NCBI GenBank assembly: GCA_949752735.1
Contig: OX457038.1
Span: 59,616,535 to 59,680,534, forward strand
Origin: Lumbricus terrestris
Taxonomy: Eukaryota > Annelida > Clitellata > Crassiclitellata > Lumbricidae
Direction of reading: 5' to 3'
Length of the DNA: 64,000 bases
In this document: positions 56,769 to 64,000 of the stretch, one piece after another
Position numbering within the stretch: the stretch's first letter is position 1
Layout: each line of letters begins with the position of its first letter
Position numbers and translations under genes: made by a program
The notes under the pieces: model-generated
What the model saw: only the letters and a program-made list of their open reading frames with translations
Told to the model about the DNA's origin: nothing
The model's database searches: none

Positions 56769-57665
56769 ATGGATGTCGAGTTTATGCATCTGTTCATCGA
56801 CTATTTCGGCTTCGACGGCATGCAGCTGTCTCCCGAGCAGAAGTCAGCCATGCAAAGCTCACTTCCGATCCTTCAGAACGAAATGCACTTTCAGAAGCTG
56901 TACTTCTGGGGGAAGATCAATGCGCCAACGGACTATTTCCTCGTCCAGGGCGTCGAGGACAACCTGATGAGCCGCAAGACCCTCGTCAGTCAGGACTGCT
57001 GCAACTGGGCGCTGCTCAGCCCGGCCTCGACCGAGACCCGCCAGAAGATCCGTCTGCTACGGACGTTCTTCAGCGGCGAAATGTCCGACGTGAGCGAGCA
57101 GACGGTTCACCACAGCGTCATCAAGTCGGAGGGGAGCAAGAAGCACATCGAAGTGGAAGAGGATAGTGAGAGCAAGAGAGGGGAGGAAGATGACGACGAT
57201 GTGGGGCTGACGCAGACGGTCGAAACGTTCACGGTCAAGGAGGAGGACAGGTTGGCCGCAGTCGTGGCCGAGATCGACCACGACGCCCTGATCGTTCCGA
57301 GAACGGCCTTCATACTCACTCCGACGGGAGCCGTACGCGAAAACCGCTTTTTCCAGGGCTTGAGCGCGCTGGAGGCTGGTAAACTCGACAACTACTTCCA
57401 CTTCCGTCCTGCCGAGAGACTGCTGGAAAAGTCAATGCTGCAGAGAGCCGACCTGGAACGGACGATCGACTTTCTCGACTCGGCGTCCGACGATCTGCCG
57501 GCAGGGACGTGGAGCCTGCAGCGCGAACGCGGTGGAGCCGTCGTCCTGATCAAGAGCCTCGTCTGGCCAGGGTACGCATTTTACCACGTTCCTGGTACCC
57601 GCCATTTTGGATCGTTGTACATGGGAGAAGGTCGCCTCAACATCGACCTGCCATTCATGCTGTGA
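56769..57665 (+). CDS. RSPH9: Radial spoke head protein 9 (single exon)
   Basis: 298-residue axonemal protein of the radial spoke head, which relays signals between the central pair and dynein arms in motile cilia. I chose the ATG at 56769 (GCCATGG context, giving MDVEFMHLFIDYFG) over an in-frame ATG at 56724, because the family begins close to it. Recognisable family strings are LYFWGKI, SRKTLVSQDC, PRTAFILTPTGAV, FQGLSALEAGKL, YFHFRPAE, GTWSLQRERGGAVV, SLVWPGYAFYH and the C-terminal DLPFML. The vertebrate protein is about 276 residues; the excess is an acidic insert near residues 120-145 (EVEEDSESKRGEEDDDD). The frame is uninterrupted and GC-rich against AT-rich surroundings, whereas vertebrate orthologues have several exons. 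It may be an ancestral intronless gene or a functional retrocopy. Confidence 0.95.
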   Translation: MDVEFMHLFIDYFGFDGMQLSPEQKSAMQSSLPILQNEMHFQKLYFWGKINAPTDYFLVQGVEDNLMSRKTLVSQDCCNWALLSPASTETRQKIRLLRTFFSGEMSDVSEQTVHHSVIKSEGSKKHIEVEEDSESKRGEEDDDDVGLTQTVETFTVKEEDRLAAVVAEIDHDALIVPRTAFILTPTGAVRENRFFQGLSALEAGKLDNYFHFRPAERLLEKSMLQRADLERTIDFLDSASDDLPAGTWSLQRERGGAVVLIKSLVWPGYAFYHVPGTRHFGSLYMGEGRLNIDLPFML

Positions 57666-57867
57666 GGGACGGGGCTATGGTTTTTGAAGCACACGAGGGT
57701 TGCGATCAACAAGATTGTGTGGAATAGTTTTGTGCAGGGCTCCTTTGCAAAACGCTACTTTATTCAAATCAGTATGTTAGAGCTTCAACTTGTTCAAGTT
57801 GTTTAAGTTAAGTGTTCCATTTTAAAGACTTGTTTCCTGTGTTTTCAAAGAAAAGTCTGAGTAACTC

Positions 57868-58030
57868 GCTTCACCAGTGTAAGAATTGTGGAAAAATAAC
57901 TGGGGGGAGTTGGACCATTATACACTTGAAATTTGGGTGTGAAAACCAGATTTTACTATGGGGCTCTAAGAAAGACTGGGGGGTGTTGAAACCCCCCAAC
58001 CCCCTGGCAATTCTCACCCTTCGCTTCACT
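57868..58030. repeat. Dispersed repeat with GGGGTTGAAACCCC-type core
   Basis: Contains AAGAATTGTGGAAAAATAAC, ATGGGGCTCTAAGAAAGACT and a self-complementary G/C block (GGTGTTGAAACCCCCC). The reverse complement resembles 2100-2240, which has AACCCCCAGTTATTTTTCCA and CAGTCTTTCTTAGTGCCCCA. It lies just after the RSPH9 stop codon and may be part of its 3' UTR. No ends or target duplications were resolved. Confidence 0.6.
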
Positions 58031-58334
58031 AAAAAACATGTCGAGATTGGTAAAATGCCAAACTGGGGTACGTAATAGTCTTACGGCTAGCATGCCGTCA
58101 ACTGAAAGGTTGACGGTTCCACATACAAAAATTATGCAGATATTTTTTTATAGGATTTCTGCTTCACATGATTGTATTCTATACAAATCAGTGAGAATGA
58201 GTACATTGAACCCACACTATAGGTGCAAATATCAGATTGCGAAGGAGGCTACTGGCCGTCAGACCTCGAGCTACGAAAATGATTCTCGTATCCATAGATG
58301 TGTCTTTGGGGTGAACTTAAGAGGTGACTAATGA

Positions 58335-58409
58335 TTAACCCTTTACTCAATGAATGATTGTCTACGATTTCAAATACCATTTACTACACTTCTGTCAGTA
58401 AAGGGTTAA
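58335..58409. mobile_element. TTAA-flanked 67-bp hairpin (piggyBac-like mini-MITE)
   Basis: TTAA occurs at 58335-58338 and again at 58406-58409. The bounded 67 bp begins CCCTTTACT and ends AGTAAAGGG, which are exact inverted repeats. TTAA duplication with CCC/GGG termini is the piggyBac superfamily signature; assigning so short an element to it is inference. A diverged relative ending ACTACACTTTGGTCGGTAAA then GGGTTAA is at about 47330-47396. Confidence 0.7.
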
Positions 58410-59213
58410 GAGATTTCGACAACCCTTGGCGAGGTACAATGGTACATTCTCTCTGCAAGTTTCACTCACCCCACATCAAGACTGTCCAAATCCTTCCAAT
58501 CAGAAATGTACATAAACCTGATTATCCACAGAAATATGTGTGGATGAAAACTGTGAAAATGGGATATGTCATTACAGTGATAAGGGCAAAGAACAATACC
58601 AGGAGGGCAGGCAGCCCCCTATTTATGAGCATTCATAGATACAAGCAAACTGCTTCTACATTGTATACAGAGTGTGAATGGTAAAAGCAACCCCTCTAAT
58701 GGCTATTAATCCAACTAAACACATTCAAAATTAAAGAAATTAACATGCATTTTTATCATTAGCACTGTAGTGGTTAGTGATTTTTGCCTTTCTTTACAGT
58801 AAGGAACTATTACATCATTTTGTGAACAAAATCTTGTGAAACCTTCAAACTGCCAACAGAAATTCATAATTTTACATATTCTGCTAGCTGTCTTTCCAAA
58901 ACTGTCCATGAGGACTATAAAAGCCGAGAATAATTTTAAAACGTCATATATCAGGCAGGCGTCAGATGAATTGGATCAATGCATATTAAACTGGCACAGC
59001 AGTACGGCTGTGGCAAGCACATCTTATTGTCTGCATCAAAGTCAGCAGAGTACATTTTGGGCACAAAACTATCACGAATTATACTTAATAATGCAATAAA
59101 TGCATCAAACATGATAGTTAGCTTATGCATTTTCAAATTTCATTATCAATTAAGTTCATTTTGAATGCATGTTAGGAAGGGTTGCTTTCCCACTCACTCT
59201 GTATACCATTACA

Positions 59214-59403
59214 AGTGTGCTATACACATGTGCTGGACACACACCTACTCTCTCTGTATGTAAGTGTGCTATACACATGTGCTGGACACACACCTACTCA
59301 CTCTGTATGTAAGTGTGCTATACACATGTGCTGGACACACACCTACTCACTCTGTATGTAAGTGTGCTATACACATGTGCTGGACACACACCTACTCACA
59401 CTT
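59214..59403. repeat. Minisatellite, 49-bp unit, about 4 copies
   Basis: Near-identical units begin at about 59214, 59263, 59312 and 59361 and contain GTGTGCTATACACATGTGCT and GGACACACACCTACTCACTC. The identity between units suggests recent expansion. The array falls inside the degenerate transposase region between RSPH9 and the F-box gene. Confidence 0.85.
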
Positions 59404-59618
59404 CTAGTTGAGTTATACACATCCATCTTACTGATAAAGCTGCTATGCAAACCTCACTTAAATACTCACTTCTCAAACCATGGCTGGGTAGAAATGGATG
59501 CACAACATAGAAGCGGTAAGATTAAACCCAGAGCTCAGCCAATAATATGCAACAACTCATTCACCTAAACCAGTGACCTCAGACATGCGGCCCATAACTA
59601 ACTTTTTATCTTAATAAA

Positions 59619-60310
59619 ATGCCCTGTCCTGACTCCTTACCTATTCTAAATCTTCGCACTATTTTATTACAGATGTCTTGTGGTCCTGTGAGGGTGGGGG
59701 AAATTTTATGTTATGATAAGAAAGTTTTTAAAAGAGTGAGCTTGTCTGCTGGTACAATTATTGTCAGCAGGGTTTTAGATTTCAAAGATGATAATTATGC
59801 ATACTCGATTAAATAAAATGACACAAGGCTTCCAAGTACTTTTAATCGCTCTTGATGAGAGTACAGAACTACAGATGTATCAAACCACGCACGGTGTGGT
59901 CTTTACTAGAGGTGGGATAGCAACTTGAATATAATTTTTAAAAACTAGTCGACTAGATACCATTGAAGGGTATGACCACAGGTTTGCCAAAGAAATTGAA
60001 TTAGTTACTTTAGATAAGTCTGTGTGTATAACTTACAGTTTTCAGAAAAGATAAAATTGGCTTTAAGCAAACTTCTTGCCATATCTGACTAACTTTGTGT
60101 CACTGAATGAATACGACCGCTTAGGCCTACATACGAGGCCTGCGAAATTCCTTTGGCCCCAAGGGCAATTTGAGTTGAGACATCTGACCTATAATAAGGA
60201 GTGTATCAAAAAACCATCCTGTGGTTATGCAAAAAGCAAACTATTTATTAAAAGTAAACATATTATATATGAAATTACCAAATTTACTCTGATGAAATAG
60301 AAACTAGCAG
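59619..60310 (+). pseudogene. Degenerate hAT-type transposase (GTF2IRD2-like)
   Basis: Broken coding frames carry motifs of the hAT transposase lineage related to GTF2I-repeat-domain protein 2. Around 59700-59815 the frame reads KRVSLSAGTIIVSRVLDF, like the family's S-L-S-x-N-T-V-x-x-R segment. About 59820-59940 reads QGFQVLLIALDESTELQ followed by VVFTRGG, matching the FxxxSLALDEST...QL.IFIRG catalytic-core segment. Stops and frameshifts separate the pieces, and no full transposase can be read. Downstream AT-rich frames up to about 60300 are unassigned. Family placement is from motif memory, not a search. Confidence 0.55.
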
Positions 60311-60687
60311 GCTGCCAACTAAGTCATCTTCATTGTGCACAGCTGCAGCAAGAGCACAACATACAGAGAATTTCTTGAAGCTTCATTTCAAATCTTAGCA
60401 AACATCCTTGTCAAACGGTGTTACTTATGAGTTTAAGTCAAAACATCCTCATCACGCAAACGAACGTCACAAAATAGAAAATCAGAAACTGAAAAAAAGA
60501 AACAATTTCATGAACAACTACAGAATAAATAAAATTGTTATAACAAATTTACAAACACACAGATGTGACTGACGCTTGAGCTGTTAGGCTCCTATTGCCA
60601 AAAGAACAATTCTAATTAAATTAAGTGTAAACAGTAAATGAATATCCCTGCGGCCTTCATTTGAATGACGCTCAGTGTACTGAACCG

Positions 60688-62166
60688 TTAAACCGGTTTG
60701 TGAACAGGACATGAACAGATAGCACTTAAAATTTGTTCGAATTCGTCGTACAAATTCTCCCTCCAGTGCGGTCGGAGGATTAAATCGTTCAGCTGGTACA
60801 ATTTTGGTGTGCCCTCGCATAAGACCTGGTAAAGGCATGCTACGGGAAGGGCATCCAGGTTAGTCAAAGGCCCGCTGAACATGTGACGACTAATTTTCAG
60901 AACCTTCAGTTTCGGCATACGGATGCATACTAATTGTAAACCGCGGCTCTGTGAAACGTCCAAGTGTTCTAGCTCGTCAGACTCGATCGAATAAGCTTGA
61001 AGTCCGTGACCGTTTGGCGTCCAAACTTCGAGAACAAGGTGTTTCAGAAGTGGGGCGACGTGAAACAGCTGCGTGAGAGACTTCTGCTCCAGTCCCTGGA
61101 ACCAGAAATATTGCTGCAGTACGAGGACCTCGAGTTTCTTAAGTCGGCCCAAGGCACGCAGCGATCGATCCGACCAATCAAACGGCAGGACCATCTTTGT
61201 GACGTTTGGTGCGGCAGCGACAAGAAAATCGAAGAACTTAACAAAGAGTCGCTGACGATGCCTGTGATTAAACATGAGGTCGTTGTAGTCGCTCGTTGAC
61301 CACGTTGCACTCTCCGATTTGAACGACGAAGGTTTTATGGGCGTCTCCTTCCAGTTCAGTTCGATGACCTGCAGATCTTGACAACGAGCGCTTCTGAACA
61401 GACCCTGGATGAGATCCAGCCAACCGTCCCTGTGGTCACCGATGTCGTAGGCGCACCGGAAGTAATGTATCGTTGGATGCAGTTCGACAAGGTACCTGAA
61501 AAACTTCTTCATGCGGCTCTTGTAGGCCGTGTAGCAGAGTATGTTGCACTCGCGACCCGTCTCCGAGCAGATTTCGCACAGCGGGAAAACCGTGAAGTCG
61601 ATAATATTCCACAGACTCGGGCTTCGAATCTTTTCACTCCAGTCCGTGCACACCTGCGCTGCCACGCCGCGCTCCTTCATGTTCAGAAACGAGAATATGT
61701 GCTGCTTGCAATCGTCCGGCAACGACTGAAATGGAAAAATGTCCGGCTCACGTCGCAGCATTGCAAGCCCCTTCGCCTTCGACGACATTATCTCCGAATC
61801 GATCAGACTGCGATACTTCTCGACGTAGTTCGTCGACATCGTCCGAAATCGGTCGTTTGAAAGGATCTGGCGCTGGTGCTGCTCTCGACTGCCCCCAACT
61901 TTCCGATAATAGATCGGGGGTTTCTCGATGTGCTCAGGAAACTCGATGTCGATGGACACGGACACTGAGCGGAATCGCTTTGCCTTTCTCGGGCTGCCGA
62001 GGCCAAATCCAACGGTAGGAGCTGCGACTGGCATCATGACGATTACGAGCATCGACAGGAGTAAAAGGCACACGCTGCTCACAATAAATGTGAGTAATTC
62101 TGTTGAGCACAACGCTAACAATGGAGTTCTGTCAACATCTTCATGCCTACTGTACAGATGTTGCAT
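60688..62166 (-). CDS. F-box protein with predicted N-terminal transmembrane helix
   Basis: 492-residue protein. Most F-box proteins are substrate adaptors of SCF (SKP1-cullin-F-box) ubiquitin ligases. The F-box lies near residues 146-187 (SLPDDCKQHIFSFLNMKERG, VCTDWSEKIRSPSLW). The C-terminal half has leucine-rich-repeat-like spacing (LKKLEVLVLQQYFWF, LLKHLVLEVWTP, ELEHLDVSQS, KLKVLKISRH). Residues about 21-45 are strongly hydrophobic (LLTFIVSSVCLLLLSMLVIV), a likely membrane anchor. I start at the ATG at 62166, because a good acceptor (TTTCTGTTGCAG) sits 6 nt upstream and longer frames would read through it, which implies a 5' UTR exon outside this frame. An internal start at the methionines after the hydrophobic stretch would remove the anchor. 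I do not recognise the specific orthologue; F-box-only and FBXL groups are both possible. Confidence 0.82.
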   Translation of the reverse strand: MQHLYSRHEDVDRTPLLALCSTELLTFIVSSVCLLLLSMLVIVMMPVAAPTVGFGLGSPRKAKRFRSVSVSIDIEFPEHIEKPPIYYRKVGGSREQHQRQILSNDRFRTMSTNYVEKYRSLIDSEIMSSKAKGLAMLRREPDIFPFQSLPDDCKQHIFSFLNMKERGVAAQVCTDWSEKIRSPSLWNIIDFTVFPLCEICSETGRECNILCYTAYKSRMKKFFRYLVELHPTIHYFRCAYDIGDHRDGWLDLIQGLFRSARCQDLQVIELNWKETPIKPSSFKSESATWSTSDYNDLMFNHRHRQRLFVKFFDFLVAAAPNVTKMVLPFDWSDRSLRALGRLKKLEVLVLQQYFWFQGLEQKSLTQLFHVAPLLKHLVLEVWTPNGHGLQAYSIESDELEHLDVSQSRGLQLVCIRMPKLKVLKISRHMFSGPLTNLDALPVACLYQVLCEGTPKLYQLNDLILRPHWRENLYDEFEQILSAICSCPVHKPV

Positions 62167-64000
62167 CGCAAACTGCAACAGAAAAGACATTAAATATGTA
62201 ATTAATGCAATTATGCATTTGCAATCATAAATTAGGGTAGCTGCCTCAACTGCCATAAAAAGGCAGCAGTTATTTTAACCTTAGTCTAAACAGTTAAGCA
62301 ATATTTAACATGTTCAGTGACCTGTCAAAACCGACAAAGACCAAAATAGCCCTGTAAAAATCACCAACCAACAAACCAACCCTGTCAAAATAGCCCCGTT
62401 AAAACAGCTCCGTGAAAAAGTCCCATCAAAGACGCCACTAACAACTCAGTCCTACAACAGCTCAGATGTTTCATGCTTCAAGTAACACGTTAAACAAACA
62501 GTGCGTTGAAAATGCACAAACGTTCGATTTCCTGAAAACAGTTTAGTAATAGAAAGCGGCTGAACCCTGAAAATTATTCAGAGTCAAATTGAATACATGG
62601 CAAAATGGACCGATTAAGAGTTGTTGAAAACACAGTTTAGCGTCCAAAAATCATTAAGTTTGCGAAAATCGATCTTGGAAATCCGGCTGAAAATCGTTTC
62701 AGCAGTTCGGGTTTCGAGGATTCGGTCCAGACCCAAATTCACATACCAAAAACTATAAAGCTTTAAGAAATTTAAATCTATGTGAAAGTTATTTAATTTG
62801 ATTATATATACGAAAACTTTAAAGAAACCAGGTGCCCCATGTTTAATCTTATACCGAATTTTCTGAAAATTTAAAAAATCTCAAATTGACAACTCGCAAG
62901 CAAATTTTCTAGCGAATTAAAAAGTGATCGAACGTCCTAGGCTATTGACTAGTCGTTTGATCTCATTAATAGCATATTCGGAAAAAGTGTCGACGATTCA
63001 CTACGCACCCGCTGAATATCAATTTTCGCTTGCGAAATCAACGGGCACATAGCCTCAGACGATACGCCATGATCTGTGCTTTGACCCATTTTCTTAACCG
63101 ATCAATTTTTCGGGGTTTCTGAACTAGTTCACCGATCGAGGGAAAAAATTACTTCACATTAGGCAGATACATTTTATAATACAACTACATATAAAGCTGG
63201 GAAGATATATTTTAGTTCTACTTGAAATGAAAAGTCAACTTCATCAGAAAGTCAAACGATTGCATTAGACGAACAAGCAGCGAAGTGCACGCGAAGGAAC
63301 AGAAATCTAACATTGTTTACACATAACCACGGTCAGTCATCTACGGCTGTTCGATTCAAACTACTCGTCTGGTACTGTAGAAAAATCACACAATGAAATA
63401 CTTGCCTATTTAAGAACGAGTTCGGTTAATCGTCAAGCACACAATTCCTTTTACATCTGTAGGTCCTTGCTAATAATAGATACAACAATGACAAAACGTC
63501 CGCTTACGTCACGTGACTAAGGCGGTTCTGCGGTTTATAGAGTAAGCAAGTAAGTATTTTTAACAACGGTGCTATAGATAATAAGATATTACGTGTATTA
63601 TCTTCGTTAAAAACTGAGTGACAAACCACAATCAGTGACAGATCATTGACAATGAATGCGCATTTTTTTATAGCGAAGTAAGTCTTTGCTGATTTTCAAT
63701 GAGTTGATCGGGTGAAGACCGTGATCGAGGTCCTTCACCAGCGCTCAAGACCATAGCCAGGATTTTATTTCGGGAGTGTTTACATGGCTGTGGCCCGTGA
63801 GCAAGCCCACAAGCAGACGAACCAAGTGTCTAAGTCACTAAGGGGTCTGGGTCAGCGTCGGAGCTCTCATAGCGGGTTCTGGGCGCCAAAAAAGCTTACA
63901 TTACACACTGTATGCTTATAAGTACTAGAAAATGCATTATTACATTTTTCTCATTTCGGGGGCCACACACCCAAAAAACACCTTTCCCTATAGCTGCGGC
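62167..64000. other. Upstream region of the F-box gene; no coding sequence seen
   Basis: About 1.8 kb of AT-rich sequence. A degenerate short repeat containing CCTGTCAAAATAGCCC-like phrases occurs at 62330-62460. No open frame with recognisable coding character was found. The 5' UTR exon and promoter of the F-box gene probably lie here but cannot be placed. Confidence 0.5.
63745..64000. mobile_element. Possible hAT-like MITE, cut by the window edge
   Basis: TAGCCAGGATTTTATTTCGG near 63755 and GGGGGCCACACACCCAAAA near 63958 resemble the two ends of common hAT MITEs (GCCAGGATTT ... GGGGGGCC). The far terminus is outside the window, so no target duplication can be tested. Confidence 0.3.

Larger units (their letters stand above)
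57666..60687. other. Intergenic region between RSPH9 and the F-box gene
   Basis: Tail-to-tail spacer of about 3 kb. It contains the 3' UTRs of both genes, the dispersed repeat at 57868-58030, the TTAA hairpin at 58335-58409, the 49-bp minisatellite and the hAT transposase remnant. Short open frames at 58038-59160 show no domain I recognise. No RNA gene was found. Confidence 0.6.

Noticed and set aside
57057..57401. Minus-strand open frames of 94-114 codons opposite RSPH9
   Set aside because: They are shadows of a GC-rich coding sequence on the other strand.
61378..62230. Plus-strand open frames of 95-160 codons
   Set aside because: They are antisense to the F-box coding sequence and have no recognisable domains.
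62166..62256. Upstream in-frame start of the F-box gene at 62256
   Set aside because: A strong polypyrimidine tract and CAG acceptor lie between it and the ATG at 62166, so the upstream codons are more likely intronic. This is not certain without transcript data.

Overview
This is animal nuclear DNA. Genes are split by GT-AG introns, and the introns are full of microsatellites, minisatellites, DNA transposons and degenerate LINEs. The frequent TAGGCCTA motif, the many marine-invertebrate-style short repeats and a radial spoke gene suggest a marine invertebrate. An echinoderm or another deuterostome is plausible, but I cannot fix the phylum from this window.

Layout. Positions 1-55025 (minus strand) hold most of one large laminin alpha-chain gene. 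I reconstructed 44 coding exons whose reading phases agree at every junction, about 2,732 codons. Domain order is signal peptide, laminin N-terminal domain (LN), 5 LE modules, domain IV of type B (L4b), LE modules, domain IV of type A (L4a), LE modules, a long coiled coil, LG1-LG3, a proline-rich linker and the start of LG4. The gene runs off the left edge, so the rest of LG4 and any LG5 lie outside. The L4b-plus-L4a order points to the alpha-3/5 (Drosophila LanA-like) class. Two introns use a GC donor.

Positions 56769-57665 (plus) are an intronless radial spoke head protein 9 gene (RSPH9). It is divergent from the laminin gene across about 1.7 kb that contains a 137-nt-arm inverted repeat. 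Positions 60688-62166 (minus) encode an F-box protein with a predicted N-terminal membrane helix, convergent with RSPH9. The roughly 3 kb between these two genes holds a degenerate hAT-type transposase and a 49-bp minisatellite. Beyond 62.2 kb I see only non-coding sequence and a possible repeat at the right edge.

The most unusual stretch is the 8-kb laminin intron at 14400-22410. A minisatellite is interrupted by a LINE. The LINE is split by a 2,123-bp hAT-like element with 8-bp target duplications, and that element carries a smaller inverted-repeat element. A second short inverted-repeat element with tRNA-like promoter boxes interrupts the same LINE. Elsewhere there are two more hAT MITEs with perfect 8-bp duplications, a 594-bp element with 9-bp duplications, three roughly 70-bp hairpins at TTAA or near-TTAA sites, and a 40-bp tandem array in laminin intron 2 carrying nuclear-receptor-like palindromes.

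The three genes have unrelated jobs: basement membrane, motile cilium and probable ubiquitin ligation. I see no operon-like or pathway relationship among them.
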